From assembly GCA_022841375.1 (NCBI GenBank), contig JALHRQ010000002.1:1-64000 (forward strand): a stretch of DNA of 64,000 nucleotides. Direction: 5' to 3'. A program made the position numbers and the translations under genes. This DNA is from Burkholderiales bacterium. Its GTDB lineage: Bacteria; Pseudomonadota; Gammaproteobacteria; Burkholderiales; SG8-41. Of this stretch, positions 7,546 to 17,006 are shown piece after piece. The notes under the pieces are model-generated. The model saw only the letters and a list, made by a program, of their open reading frames with translations, was not told where the DNA came from and searched no databases. Position 1 is the stretch's first letter, and each line of letters begins with the position of its first letter.

Positions 7546-8838
7546 ATGACCGTACCCCGTCTGACCACCGCACTCACCGGCCCGCTGCAGGAACTGGAAA
7601 GCCACATCCTCAAGGCCACGACCGATATCGAACACTGGTTGCGTTTGCAATGGCAGGAACATGCCGCGCCGTTTTACGCCTCGGTCGATCTGCGCAACGC
7701 AGGATTCAAGCTGGCGCCTGTGGATACCAATCTGTTTCCCGGGGGATTCAACAACCTGAACCCGGATTTCCATCCCCTGTGCGTGCAGGCTGCGATGGCT
7801 GCCATCGAAAAAGCCTGCCCCGATGCGCGCGCAATCGCGCTGGTACCGGAAAACCACACCCGCAACCAGTTTTATCTGCAGAACGTCGAGAAGCTCGCAC
7901 GCATCCTGAGACACGCCGGGGTTGAAGTACGCATCGGCAGCCTGCTGCCGGAAATCACCGCCGTCACCGACATTGAACTGACCAACGGCACGACGCTGCG
8001 CCTGGAACCGCTCAAGCGCGAGGGCAGCCGGGTCAAGGTGGGCGACATGGATCCCTGCGTCGTATTGCTGAACAATGATCTGTCCGCCGGCGTTCCGGCC
8101 ATCCTGCAGGGTCTGGAACAGACCGTGTTGCCGCCGCTGCATGCCGGCTGGGCAACCCGACGCAAATCCAAACACTTCGCCGCCTATGACGACGTGACAA
8201 AAGACTTTGCGCGAATGATCGGCATCGATCCGTGGCTGATCAACCCTTATTTCGAACGCTGCGGCAAGATCAATTTCCACGAACGCAAGGGCGAGGAATG
8301 CCTGGAAGGCTATGTATCGGAAATCCTCGGCGACATCCGCAAGAAGTACACCGAGTACGGCGTCACTGAGGATCCGTTTGTCATCGTCAAGGCCGACGCC
8401 GGCACCTACGGCATGGGCATCATGACAGTGAAAGACCCCGCGGAAGTCAAAAGCCTCAACCGCAAGCAGCGCAACAAAATGGCCGTGGGCAAGGAAGGCC
8501 TGGCAGTCAACGACGTGATCGTGCAGGAAGGGGTATACACCTTCGAAAACGTCGGCGATGCGATTGCTGAACCGGTGGTGTACATGATCGATCACTTCGT
8601 CGTTGGTGGCTTTTACCGCGTGCACACCGAACGCGGCAAGGACCAGAACCTCAACGCCCCCGGCATGCAGTTTGTGCCACTGGCGTTTGCCGAACCCTGC
8701 TCGTCGCCCAATCCGGGTGACCCCGGTTGCCCGCCCAACCGGTTTTATTCGTATGGCGTTATCGCCCGCCTGGCACTGCTGGCGGCCGCGATCGAACTCG
8801 AACGCATGGAAACACCCGAGCCTGTGCTGGTGCCATGA
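7546..8838 (+). CDS. gshA: Glutamate-cysteine ligase (betaproteobacterial type)
   Basis: The 430-residue protein matches the GshA family first defined in Acidithiobacillus and common in betaproteobacteria, unrelated in sequence to E. coli GshA. Recognisable blocks are FPGGFNNLN near residue 65, PENHTRNQFY near 105, and VKADAGTYGMGIMTVKDP near 281, an ATP-grasp-like nucleotide-binding segment. It makes gamma-glutamylcysteine, the first and limiting step of glutathione synthesis. Its TGA overlaps the gshB ATG, so the two enzymes are translationally coupled. No ribosome site precedes the ATG. Confidence 0.93.
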   Translation: MTVPRLTTALTGPLQELESHILKATTDIEHWLRLQWQEHAAPFYASVDLRNAGFKLAPVDTNLFPGGFNNLNPDFHPLCVQAAMAAIEKACPDARAIALVPENHTRNQFYLQNVEKLARILRHAGVEVRIGSLLPEITAVTDIELTNGTTLRLEPLKREGSRVKVGDMDPCVVLLNNDLSAGVPAILQGLEQTVLPPLHAGWATRRKSKHFAAYDDVTKDFARMIGIDPWLINPYFERCGKINFHERKGEECLEGYVSEILGDIRKKYTEYGVTEDPFVIVKADAGTYGMGIMTVKDPAEVKSLNRKQRNKMAVGKEGLAVNDVIVQEGVYTFENVGDAIAEPVVYMIDHFVVGGFYRVHTERGKDQNLNAPGMQFVPLAFAEPCSSPNPGDPGCPPNRFYSYGVIARLALLAAAIELERMETPEPVLVP

Positions 8839-9797
8839 AGATCGCCTTCATCGTCGACCCGCTCGACGAATTCAATCTAAAAAAAGACTCCACCTACGCG
8901 ATCATGCGCCAAGCCGCGGCGCGCGGTCACCAGTTGTTCGCGATGCAGCAGGACGACCTCGCCTGGCACAAACAGACGGTCATCGGCTACGCCTCGCGGC
9001 TGCACCTGACTGACTCGACGACTGTGGCAACGACTGCGGCGGCGCCGTCGTGGTACCGGCTCGACGCCGCGGCGGATACGCCGCTGGAGCAGTTCGACGC
9101 GGTGCTGATGCGCAAGGATCCGCCATTCGACATGGAATACGTCTACAGCACCTACCTGCTGGAGATGGCGGAAAAACGCGGCGCCCGCGTGTTCAACAGT
9201 CCGCAGGCGATCCGCGACCACAACGAAAAAATGGCCATCGCCCGCTTTGCGCAGTTCATTGCGCCGACGCTGGTGACCCGCCGCACCGGCCTGCTGCGCG
9301 AATTTCTCGGCGAACACGCAGACATCATCCTCAAACCGCTGGATGGCATGGGCGGTTCATCGGTATTCCGGGTGCGCGCGGGGGATCCCAATATCAGCGT
9401 CATCATCGAGACACTGACCCAGTACGGCCAACGCACAATCATGGCGCAGCGTTATCTGCCGGAAATCAGCAATGGCGACAAACGCGTACTGGTGATCGGC
9501 GGCGAACCGGTACCCTTCTGCCTCGCGCGCATTCCGCAGCCCGGTGAAACCCGGGGCAACCTCGCCGCCGGCGGCACCGGCGTGGCCCGCGAACTGACTG
9601 CACGCGACCGCGAAATCGCCGAAACCCTCGGTCCGCAGCTGATGGCGTCCGGTTTGTTGCTGGTCGGACTGGACGTGATTGGCGACTGCCTGACCGAAGT
9701 CAATGTCACCAGCCCGACCTGTTTCCAGGAAATCACCCAGCAGACCGGCTTTAATGTCGCTGGTATGTTATTGAATAAATTGGAAAAATTAATATAG
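8835..9797 (+). CDS. gshB: Glutathione synthetase
   Basis: A 320-residue ATP-grasp enzyme that adds glycine to gamma-glutamylcysteine. It opens with the family's MKIAFIVDPLD, has LMRKDPPFDMEY near residue 95, ILKPLDGMGGSSVFR near 167 (the ATP-binding loop) and VNVTSPTCFQEI near the end, the typical GshB finishing block. ATG 8835 overlaps the gshA stop by four bases. Length is normal for the family (about 315 residues). Confidence 0.96.
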   Translation: MKIAFIVDPLDEFNLKKDSTYAIMRQAAARGHQLFAMQQDDLAWHKQTVIGYASRLHLTDSTTVATTAAAPSWYRLDAAADTPLEQFDAVLMRKDPPFDMEYVYSTYLLEMAEKRGARVFNSPQAIRDHNEKMAIARFAQFIAPTLVTRRTGLLREFLGEHADIILKPLDGMGGSSVFRVRAGDPNISVIIETLTQYGQRTIMAQRYLPEISNGDKRVLVIGGEPVPFCLARIPQPGETRGNLAAGGTGVARELTARDREIAETLGPQLMASGLLLVGLDVIGDCLTEVNVTSPTCFQEITQQTGFNVAGMLLNKLEKLI

Positions 9798-9890
9798 TTC
9801 GCTTTTGGAGCTGGCCCGGGTATTTATGTTGCAGCGCAAGAACAGGGGGCGTAAAGTATTGCGCTTTCATGACAGGAACTGCACAAGTTC

Positions 9891-10313
9891 ATGATCGGCA
9901 TCCTGATTATCAGCCACGGCACACTGGGCGAAAGCCTGATTCACTGCGCCAGCCATATGCTCAACAAACGACCGCCGCGGCTGCGTCAAATCGGCGTCAC
10001 CGCCCAGGATGACCCGGTACAGTTGGTGCCGCAGGCACGCAAGATGGTCAAGGAACTGGACGAAGGCGACGGCGTGCTGGTACTCACCGACATGTACGGC
10101 GGCTCGCCCTCCAACATCGCCGCCAAGCTGGTCATCTCGGGCAAAATCGAAAGCATCGCGGGCGTCAATCTGCCGATGCTGATCCGCGCCCTGACCTATC
10201 GCGACAAGTCGCTGCAGATGATGATCACCAAGGCAATCAGCGGGGGTTGCGAAGGCGTACTGCGGGTACCGCCGGTATTTACAACTGTGCCCAATGCAGC
10301 AACAGGAAGCTGA
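9891..10313 (+). CDS. PTS fructose/mannose-type EIIA component
   Basis: A 140-residue EIIA-Man-like protein with the phosphorylated His9 in IISHG and the conserved LTDMYGGSPSN block near residue 65. No sugar permease (EIIB, C or D) is nearby. The gene stands in the compact gshAB-IIA-ptsH-ptsI set typical of betaproteobacteria, where the phosphorelay is thought to regulate metabolism rather than carry sugars. Its 3' end overlaps ptsH by 20 bp. A weak promoter-like pair (TTGCAG, 17 bp, TAAAGT) lies upstream at about 9830-9858. Confidence 0.9.
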   Translation: MIGILIISHGTLGESLIHCASHMLNKRPPRLRQIGVTAQDDPVQLVPQARKMVKELDEGDGVLVLTDMYGGSPSNIAAKLVISGKIESIAGVNLPMLIRALTYRDKSLQMMITKAISGGCEGVLRVPPVFTTVPNAATGS

Positions 10314-10563
10314 GATCATCAACAAGCTCGGGCTGCACGCCCGGGCGTCCGCCAAACTGACCCAGACCGCCGGCCACTATGCCAGCAGCGTCTGGCTGAG
10401 CCGCAACGGCCGCCGCGTCAATGCCAAGAGCATCATGGGCGTGATGATGCTGGCAGCCGCCAAGGGCTCGAAAATCATCATCGAAACCGACGGCCCGGAT
10501 GAATCCGCAGCGATGCAGGCTTTGCTCGCGCTGATCGCCGGCCGTTTCGGCGAAGGAGAATGA
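10294..10563 (+). CDS. ptsH: Phosphocarrier protein HPr
   Basis: An 89-residue HPr with the catalytic His15 in NKLGLHARAS and Ser46 in NAKSIMGVMML, the position used by HPr kinase in species that have it. It accepts phosphate from Enzyme I and hands it to EIIA. It begins inside the end of the EIIA gene, so expression is coupled. Confidence 0.95.
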   Translation: MQQQEAEIINKLGLHARASAKLTQTAGHYASSVWLSRNGRRVNAKSIMGVMMLAAAKGSKIIIETDGPDESAAMQALLALIAGRFGEGE

Positions 10564-10650
10564 ACCGCAAGGATTGAGGGGCCCGCCGGCAAAGGGCAAA
10601 ATACGTTACATCTTCGATAACCAGCAACACTTCCGGCCTCCTTACCCTCC

Positions 10651-12378
10651 ATGAGTTTCACGATCCACGGCATCGGCGTTTCCGGCGGCATCGCCATCGG
10701 CCGCGCCCATCTGGTTTCGCATACGAAACTCGAAGTCGCGCACTATGATGTGCCGCCGGAGCAGGTGGCGGATGAGATCGTGCGCTTTGATCTTGCGGTG
10801 GCCACCGTGCGCGGCGAACTCGAAGATCTGCGCGGCGCAGTACCGGCGGGCGCTCCCGCGGAATTCACCGCATTCATCGACCTGCACCTGATGATCCTCA
10901 ACGACTCGACGCTGTCGGGCATCCCGCGGGACCTCATCAAAACCGAGCATTGCAACGCCGAGTGGGCGCTGAAAATGCAGACCGACGAACTGCTGCAGCA
11001 GTTTGATGCGATTGAAGACACCTACCTGCGCGAACGCCGCACCGACGTCATTCAGGTCGCCCAGCGTGTCATGAAGGCGCTGTCCGGCCAGCCCGGTTAT
11101 GTACCCCCGCCGGCGGGCGCTTCCGAAGAAAACCTGGTGCTGGTGGCGCACGATCTTTCGCCCGCCGATGTCGTGCTGTTCAAGCAGCATCAGTTCGCCA
11201 GCTTCGTTACCGACCTCGGCGGCTCGACGTCGCATACCGCGATCGTCGCACGCAGCCTGAACATCCCCTGCATCGTCGCGCTGCACCAGGCACGGCGACT
11301 GGTGCGCGAGAACGAACTCGTCATTGTCGACGGCACCCAGGGCGTTTTTATCGTTGATCCCGATCCGCAGGTGCTCGCTGAATACCAGCTGCGCCAGCGT
11401 GAATTCGGCCTCGAGCGCCAAAAACTCAAACGCCTGCGCGACACCCCGGCACGCACGCTGGACGGCGCGCAGATCGAGCTGCACGCCAACATCGAACTGC
11501 CGGGCGACGTGTCGCTGGCCGTCGAAAGCGGCGCCACCGGCATCGGCCTGTTCCGCACGGAATTTCTGTTCCTCAATCGTCCCGACTTGCCCGACGAGGA
11601 TGAGCAGTTCGAAGCGTATCGCAAGGTGCTCGAAGAAATGCGCGGATTCCCGGTCACCATCCGCACTTATGATCTGGGAGCCGACAAACAGATTGATGAT
11701 TCCGCCCGCGCATCCCCAAATCCGGCGCTGGGTCTGCGCGCAATCCGGCTGTGCCTGACCGAACCCAAACGCTTCATCACGCAGTTGCGCGCGATGCTGC
11801 GCGCCTCGAATTACGGCAAGCTGCAGATCCTGATCCCGATGCTGATGAATGCATCCGAGGTGGATCAGTCGCTGCAACTGGTCGAGCAGGCCAAACGCAG
11901 CCTTGATGACGAGGGCATCGCTTATGACCGCGAAGTACCGGTCGGCGGCATGGTTGAAATTCCCGCTGCTGCGCTCGCGCTGGGTCTGCTGACCAAACGA
12001 CTGGATTTTCTGTCGGTCGGCACCAACGACCTGATCCAGTATTTGCTGGCCATCGACCGCACCGACGACACAGTCGCCCACCTCTATGACCCGCTGCACC
12101 CGGCAGTGCTGACGGTGCTCTCGCATATTTTTTCCACTGCCGGTAAATCACAGATTCCCGTCGCAGTCTGCGGCGAAATGGCCGGCGACCTCGACCTGAC
12201 CCGCCTGTTGCTGGCATTGGGACTGCGCCGGTTTTCGATGCATTCCGCGCACCTGCTGGATGTCAAACAACGCGTGCTGAAAACCAACCTGGCCGATGCC
12301 CACCCCATCGCCCGCAAAATGCTGCGCACAACGGATCCGGTCAAACTGCGCGGCATGCTCGACAAACTCAACGCCTGA
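10651..12378 (+). CDS. ptsI: PTS Enzyme I (phosphoenolpyruvate-protein phosphotransferase)
   Basis: A full-length 575-residue Enzyme I. The phosphorylated His195 lies in GGSTSHTAIVARS, the PEP-binding barrel has LFRTEFLFLNR and GTNDLIQYLLA, and the catalytic Cys is in AVCGEMAGD near the end. It starts the relay EI, HPr, EIIA. It is separated from ptsH by 87 bp, so a separate ribosome site is used. The order IIA-ptsH-ptsI without a permease indicates a regulatory, truncated PTS. Confidence 0.96.
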   Translation: MSFTIHGIGVSGGIAIGRAHLVSHTKLEVAHYDVPPEQVADEIVRFDLAVATVRGELEDLRGAVPAGAPAEFTAFIDLHLMILNDSTLSGIPRDLIKTEHCNAEWALKMQTDELLQQFDAIEDTYLRERRTDVIQVAQRVMKALSGQPGYVPPPAGASEENLVLVAHDLSPADVVLFKQHQFASFVTDLGGSTSHTAIVARSLNIPCIVALHQARRLVRENELVIVDGTQGVFIVDPDPQVLAEYQLRQREFGLERQKLKRLRDTPARTLDGAQIELHANIELPGDVSLAVESGATGIGLFRTEFLFLNRPDLPDEDEQFEAYRKVLEEMRGFPVTIRTYDLGADKQIDDSARASPNPALGLRAIRLCLTEPKRFITQLRAMLRASNYGKLQILIPMLMNASEVDQSLQLVEQAKRSLDDEGIAYDREVPVGGMVEIPAAALALGLLTKRLDFLSVGTNDLIQYLLAIDRTDDTVAHLYDPLHPAVLTVLSHIFSTAGKSQIPVAVCGEMAGDLDLTRLLLALGLRRFSMHSAHLLDVKQRVLKTNLADAHPIARKMLRTTDPVKLRGMLDKLNA

Positions 12379-12391
12379 TTACAAAGGGAAT

Positions 12392-12420
12392 TTGACAAGG
12401 GGCCCTGCCGCAGGTAACTT
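12392..12420 (+). promoter_or_regulatory. Promoter of metXW
   Basis: A perfect -35 TTGACA (12392-12397), a 17-bp spacer and -10 TAACTT (12415-12420) predict a start near 12427, only a few bases before the riboswitch aptamer. Confidence 0.75.
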
Positions 12421-12432
12421 CTGATAGTGGTT

Positions 12433-12486
12433 TCGCGCCGATTTGAGTCAGCTTGCGGGCGCGTAATAAATCCGGCTAAAGAGATG
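12433..12486 (+). ncRNA. SAM-II (SAM-alpha) type riboswitch upstream of metX
   Basis: The leader matches the SAM-II consensus block by block. Helix P1 is CGCGCC (12434-12439) with GGCGCG (12458-12463). The loop carries GATTTG, then GCTTGC, then GTAATAAAT, then GGCTAAAGAG. The same order and nearly the same bases are found in the well-studied SAM-II aptamer ahead of metX from marine metagenomes. Binding of S-adenosylmethionine should switch methionine synthesis off. SAM-II is best known from alphaproteobacteria. Pseudoknot pairing was judged by eye, not computed. Confidence 0.85.
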
Positions 12487-12500
12487 AACGAATTCTCGTA

Positions 12501-12530
12501 ACCCCGGAGCGCAGGCTGCGGGGTTTTTTT
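12501..12530 (+). terminator. Riboswitch-linked intrinsic terminator abutting metX
   Basis: ACCCCG (12501-12506) pairs with CGGGGT (12519-12524); an inner AGC/GCT stem closes a GCAG loop, and seven T residues lead straight to the metX ATG. Its 5' arm CCGGA (12504-12508) is complementary to TCCGG (12471-12475) in the aptamer's 3' strand, so an antiterminator can form when SAM is absent. Confidence 0.75.
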
Positions 12531-13688
12531 ATGGCTGCAGACAAAATTCAGGATTCCTCCCGTTCGGTCGGCGTGGTGACGCCGCAGGTTGCACGCTTTG
12601 CCGCGCCGCTGTCGCTGCGTTGCGGGGCGGCCCTGCGCGATTACGAACTCGTCTACGAAACCTACGGCACGCTGAACTCGGACCGCTCGAATGCGGTGCT
12701 GGTCTGTCACGCCCTCAATGCTTCGCACCATGTCGCCGGTCATTATGCCAACGACCCCGCCAGCACCGGCTGGTGGGACAACATGATCGGACCGGGCAAA
12801 CCGCTCGATACACGGCGATTTTTTGTCATTGGCGTCAACAACATCGGCGGCTGCCACGGCTCCACCGGCCCGCTGAGTACCAACCCGGACACCGGCCGCA
12901 TCTGGGGCGGCGATTTCCCGGTGATCACGGTCGAGGATTGGGTCGACGCCCAGGCCCGGCTGGCCGACCATCTCGGTATCCAACAATTCGCCGCGGTGAT
13001 GGGCGGCAGCCTCGGTGCGATGCAGGCGCTGGCCTGGTCGGCGCGTTATCCGCAGCGCCTGCGCCACAGCGTGGTCATTGCCTGCGCGCCCAACCTCTCG
13101 GCGCAGAACATCGCCTTCAACGAAGTCGCCCGTCAGGCCATCATCACGGATCCGGATTTTAATGAGGGCAACTACCGCGCGCAGAACACGGCGCCGAAGC
13201 GCGGCCTGCGCGTCGCGCGCATGGTCGGGCACATCACCTATCTGTCGGACGACGAGATGGCCAACAAATTCGGCCGCCAACTGAAAAACGGCAAGCCGGG
13301 ATACTCCTTCGAACCCGAATTCCAGATCGAGTCGTACCTGCGTCACCAGGGGAACAAGTTCGCCGATTATTTTGACGCTAATACCTACCTGCGCATCACC
13401 AAGGCACTGGACTACTTCGACCCGGCATTCGACTACGGCGGCGATCTGGCGAAGGCGCTACAGCCGGTGATTGCCGGAATGCTGGTGGTTTCGTTCACCA
13501 CCGATTGGCGATTTTCCCCGGAACGTTCGCGCGAAATCGTCCATGCGCTGATCAAAAACCGCGCGCCTGTCACTTACGCGGAAATCGACGCCCCGCACGG
13601 CCACGACGCATTCCTGCTCGACGATGCGCGATACCACCGGCTGGTCGCCGCCTATTTTGAACGGGTGCACGGGGAGATTCCGTCATGA
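12531..13688 (+). CDS. metX: Homoserine O-acyltransferase MetX
   Basis: A 385-residue alpha/beta hydrolase. The nucleophile elbow is [10 protein letters not shown], the substrate block is [10 protein letters not shown], and the catalytic His lies in [10 protein letters not shown] near the end. It acylates homoserine, the first committed step to methionine; acetyl or succinyl specificity cannot be told by eye. The first residues ([10 protein letters not shown]) look non-conserved, and the family core begins at GVVTPQ. ATG 12531 directly follows the terminator T-run, with the GGGG of the stem as the only ribosome-site candidate. metW overlaps by four bases. Confidence 0.95.
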   Translation: MAADKIQDSSRSVGVVTPQVARFAAPLSLRCGAALRDYELVYETYGTLNSDRSNAVLVCHALNASHHVAGHYANDPASTGWWDNMIGPGKPLDTRRFFVIGVNNIGGCHGSTGPLSTNPDTGRIWGGDFPVITVEDWVDAQARLADHLGIQQFAAVMGGSLGAMQALAWSARYPQRLRHSVVIACAPNLSAQNIAFNEVARQAIITDPDFNEGNYRAQNTAPKRGLRVARMVGHITYLSDDEMANKFGRQLKNGKPGYSFEPEFQIESYLRHQGNKFADYFDANTYLRITKALDYFDPAFDYGGDLAKALQPVIAGMLVVSFTTDWRFSPERSREIVHALIKNRAPVTYAEIDAPHGHDAFLLDDARYHRLVAAYFERVHGEIPS

Positions 13689-14281
13689 ACGGCCCGCGCG
13701 GAACCCAGCGGCCCGATTTTGCCGCGATTGCCAATTGGATACCACAGGGTGCACGCGTGCTCGATCTGGGCTGCGGCGACGGCACGCTGCTCAAATACCT
13801 GCAGCAGACCCGCCGCGTGAACGGCTACGGCGTTGAAATCGACGACGGCAACGTGCTGGAATGCGTAAAAAACGGTGTGCATGTCATCCAGAGCGACCTG
13901 GAGCGGGGGCTGGCCGACTTTGACGACGGCTCATTCGATTTCGTCGTGCTGTCGCAGACATTGCAGGCGATGCGCAACACCGAACGCATCGTGCGCGAAA
14001 TGCTGCGCGTCGGCCGCGCCGGCATTGTCACTTTCCCGAACTTCGGCTACTGGAAAAACCGTCTGCACGTGCTGCGCGGCCACATGCCGATTTCGGCAAA
14101 CCTGCCGTTCGAGTGGTTCAACACGCCGAACATCCATCTGTGCACGGTCGACGATTTCGAAAAATTCTGCAGCCAGCGCGGCATCAACATTGTCGCGCGC
14201 ACCGTGCTCACCGGCGGACGGCCGGCAACCGTATTGCCGAACCTGCTCGGCGAACTCGCGGTGTATCAGTTCGGCGGCTGA
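13685..14281 (+). CDS. metW: MetW, methionine biosynthesis methyltransferase-like protein
   Basis: A 198-residue protein with the class I methyltransferase glycine loop LDLGCGDG near residue 27. The rest carries the family's conserved [11 protein letters not shown] and [11 protein letters not shown] blocks. MetW is almost always paired with metX and is needed for efficient MetX function, but its own reaction is unsettled. The start overlaps the metX stop (ATGA), so it shares the SAM-II control. Confidence 0.93.
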   Translation: MNGPRGTQRPDFAAIANWIPQGARVLDLGCGDGTLLKYLQQTRRVNGYGVEIDDGNVLECVKNGVHVIQSDLERGLADFDDGSFDFVVLSQTLQAMRNTERIVREMLRVGRAGIVTFPNFGYWKNRLHVLRGHMPISANLPFEWFNTPNIHLCTVDDFEKFCSQRGINIVARTVLTGGRPATVLPNLLGELAVYQFGG

Positions 14282-15519
14282 GGGGAGGCCGCCAGTCGTG
14301 TCACCCTGCGGAGCAGCAGCAGCCCGGGGATCGCGATCAACACGCACAGCAGGAAAAATCCAGACCAGCCCAGCATCTGCGCCATCCAGCCCGTCGGCGC
14401 CGACAGCAACACCCGCGGTACGCCCATCAGGCTCGACAGCAGGGCGTATTGGGTGGCGGTGAAACGGCGGTCGGTCAGTGCAGCCATAAAACCGACAAAG
14501 GCCGCCGTGCCCATGCCTGCCGTCAGATTTTCAATGGCGACCACAACTGCGAGCGCAATCTCGCTCGGCGGCACCTGCGCCAACACGACAAAACCGAAGG
14601 TTGAAATCATCTGGCCAAAGCCGAACAGCCACAACGCGCGGTGCATGCCGGCACGCAGGATCCAGATGCCCCCCAGCGTGCCGCCGGCAATCGTCGCCCA
14701 GAATCCGAACAACTTCACCACCGCGCCAATTTCGGTTTTGGTGTAACCGAGATCCAGATAAAACGGCGTGGTCATCGCCGACGCCATCGTGTCGCCCAGT
14801 TTGTAGAGCAGTATGAACGCCAGGATCAGCCAGGCGCCATCGCGGGTGAAATAGTCGCGGAACGGCAGCACCACCGCTTCACGCAGATTGCGCGGCCGGC
14901 CCTCGGGCAGCGGCGGCTCGGGCGCAAACAAGGTAAACGCGACACACGCGGCCATGAACATTGCCATCAACCGGTACATGACCTCAAACGACAACCAGTC
15001 GGCGAGTATCAATCCGCCGCCGCCGGCGAGGAGCATGCCGACGCGATAGCCGTTGACGTACAGCGCCGAACCCAACCCAAGTTCGGCTTCCGCCATGCTC
15101 TCACGGCGGTAGGCATCGATCACGATGTCCTGCGACGCCGCAAAAAAAGTCACCAGCAGGCCCGCCAACATCACTAGCCACAGATGATCGGCAGACGGCT
15201 GCGTCATGCTCAGCAGCAGCAACGCACCCGCCACCGACAACTGCATCAATGCCATCCAGCCGCGCCGCCGTCCCAGCGGCAGCGCGTAACGGTCAAACAG
15301 CGGCGACCACAGGAATTTCAGGGTATAGGGCAGTCCCACCAGCGCAAACAGGCCAATACGCGCCAGATCCACACCGCCATCCTTGAGCCAGGCCTGCAGC
15401 ACGGAACCGGTCAGCAGCAGGGGCAGGCCCGAGGAGAAACCCATCAGCATCGCCACCAGCATGCGGCCGCTGAACGCGGCCTGCAGGGTTTCGCGCCAGG
15501 ACAGACGACCGCCGGTCAA
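14266..15519 (-). CDS. ampG: AmpG-type muropeptide permease (MFS)
   Basis: About 417 residues with twelve hydrophobic helices and the AmpG opening GFSSGLPLLLTGSVLQAWL followed by YTLKFLWSPLFDRY. AmpG imports anhydro-muropeptides from the periplasm for cell-wall recycling and can feed beta-lactamase induction. The frame is open well upstream but overlaps xthA there; TTG at 15517-15519, sharing TTGA with the xthA stop, is the most likely start, with a modest GGGAAG upstream. The 3' end overlaps the end of metW by 16 bp tail to tail. Confidence 0.88.
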   Translation of the reverse strand: MTGGRLSWRETLQAAFSGRMLVAMLMGFSSGLPLLLTGSVLQAWLKDGGVDLARIGLFALVGLPYTLKFLWSPLFDRYALPLGRRRGWMALMQLSVAGALLLLSMTQPSADHLWLVMLAGLLVTFFAASQDIVIDAYRRESMAEAELGLGSALYVNGYRVGMLLAGGGGLILADWLSFEVMYRLMAMFMAACVAFTLFAPEPPLPEGRPRNLREAVVLPFRDYFTRDGAWLILAFILLYKLGDTMASAMTTPFYLDLGYTKTEIGAVVKLFGFWATIAGGTLGGIWILRAGMHRALWLFGFGQMISTFGFVVLAQVPPSEIALAVVVAIENLTAGMGTAAFVGFMAALTDRRFTATQYALLSSLMGVPRVLLSAPTGWMAQMLGWSGFFLLCVLIAIPGLLLLRRVTRLAASPQPPN

Positions 15520-16307
15520 GCGAGCTTCCCGTCGTAGCGGACAGTCAGCGGCGCATGGTCGGAAAACCATTCGTCCTTGTAGATTGCAGCTTCTTTTGCA
15601 CGGACAGCCAGGCCCGGCGTGGCAATCTGGTAATCGATGCGCCAGCCGACGTTTTTGGCGCGTGCCTGGCCGCGATTCGACCACCAGGTATAGGATTCAT
15701 CGGTCACCTCCGGATGCAGGCGGCGGTAAACATCCACCCATCCGAGTTCGTCAAATATCCGGGTCATCCACGCGCGTTCCTCGGGCAGGAATCCTGAATT
15801 CTTCAGGTTGCCCTTCCAGTTCTTGAGGTCGATCTCACGGTGCGCGATATTCCAGTCGCCGCAAAGTACAAGCTCGCGACCTCCCTTGCGCAGTTTTTTC
15901 AGGTGCGGGATGAAGGCATCAAGAAAGCGGAACTTGGAAGCCTGGCGATGCTCACCGCTGGAACCCGAAGGCAGATACAGCGAAATCACCGACAGGTCGC
16001 CGAAATCGGCGCGCAGATACCGTCCTTCGCCATCAAATTCGGCGACGCCGAAGCCGGCAGCCACCCGGTCCGGCGCGGTCTTCGAATAAATGCCGACGCC
16101 GCTATAGCCCTTTTTCTCAGCGTAATGAAAATGGCCGTGATAACCGGCCGGTGCCAGCAGGTCATCGGTCATGTCCGCCGCCTGGGCCTTGAGTTCCTGG
16201 ACACAGATCACGTCGGCACGCTGCTGCGGCAGCCACTGCAGGAGGCCTTTACGCGCAGCAGAGCGGATACCGTTGAGATTCAGGGTTATAATTTTCACTG
16301 TCTTCAC
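15516..16307 (-). CDS. xthA: Exodeoxyribonuclease III / AP endonuclease
   Basis: A 263-residue EEP-fold nuclease. Visible active-site blocks are [18 protein letters not shown] with the metal-binding Glu near residue 39, [22 protein letters not shown] and the final SDHAPL with the catalytic Asp-His. It cuts abasic sites and degrades DNA 3' to 5' in base-excision repair. It is transcribed together with ampG downstream and divergently from pyrE, 48 bp away. Confidence 0.95.
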   Translation of the reverse strand: MKTVKIITLNLNGIRSAARKGLLQWLPQQRADVICVQELKAQAADMTDDLLAPAGYHGHFHYAEKKGYSGVGIYSKTAPDRVAAGFGVAEFDGEGRYLRADFGDLSVISLYLPSGSSGEHRQASKFRFLDAFIPHLKKLRKGGRELVLCGDWNIAHREIDLKNWKGNLKNSGFLPEERAWMTRIFDELGWVDVYRRLHPEVTDESYTWWSNRGQARAKNVGWRIDYQIATPGLAVRAKEAAIYKDEWFSDHAPLTVRYDGKLA

Positions 16308-16355
16308 TCTGGGAATGGCCGGCAGCTTGCCGGCGTTCCCGTCGAATATTCAGTC

Positions 16356-17006
16356 ATGGCCGCCAGTTTCCGACACCAATTCATCCGCTTCGCCATAGAC
16401 ACCCGGGTACTGTTGTTCGGGGAGTTCAAAACCAAAGCGGGACGCCTGTCGCCGTACTTTTTTAATGCCGGGCTGTTCTGCGACGGCGATTCGCTGCGTC
16501 AACTCGCACAATTTTACGCGAAAGCGATTTCCGCGGCCGATGTGCCTTTTGACATGCTGTTCGGTCCGGCCTACAAAGGCATCCCGCTGGTGGCGGCTGT
16601 GGCGGTGGCGCTGTCTGAAGGCGGTCGCAACGTCAAGTTCAGCTACAACCGCAAGGAAGCCAAGGACCACGGCGAAGGCGGCAATGTCGTCGGCGCGCCG
16701 CTGGCCGGACGTGCGCTGATCGTCGACGACGTCATTTCAGCCGGCACCTCGGTACGTGAATCGGTCAACCTGATCCGCGCCTCAAACGCCACTCCCGCGG
16801 GCGTGCTGATCGCGCTGGACCGCATGGAACGCGGCACCGGGGAACTGTCGGCGACGCAGGAGGTCGGACAGCTTTATGGAATCCCGGTGGTCAGCATCGC
16901 CACACTGGATGATCTGGTCGGATTCCTGGAAAACGAAAAGGGAATGGCGGCGCAGCTGGCTGCGGTCGCCGCGTATCGCAAACAATATGGAGTGCAACAT
17001 GCCTGA
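16356..17006 (+). CDS. pyrE: Orotate phosphoribosyltransferase
   Basis: A 216-residue enzyme joining orotate to PRPP to form OMP in pyrimidine synthesis. [10 protein letters not shown] and the PRPP loop [15 protein letters not shown] (about residues 119-133) are diagnostic. ATG 16356 is chosen because the protein then begins in the family's normal register; the frame is open far upstream, where it is only antisense to xthA. The last eight bases overlap the next gene. Confidence 0.95.
   Translation: MAASFRHQFIRFAIDTRVLLFGEFKTKAGRLSPYFFNAGLFCDGDSLRQLAQFYAKAISAADVPFDMLFGPAYKGIPLVAAVAVALSEGGRNVKFSYNRKEAKDHGEGGNVVGAPLAGRALIVDDVISAGTSVRESVNLIRASNATPAGVLIALDRMERGTGELSATQEVGQLYGIPVVSIATLDDLVGFLENEKGMAAQLAAVAAYRKQYGVQHA

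Noticed and set aside
10642-12126. A long minus-strand frame opposite ptsI
   Set aside because: ptsI is complete and conserved on the plus strand; the antisense frame shows no family similarity.
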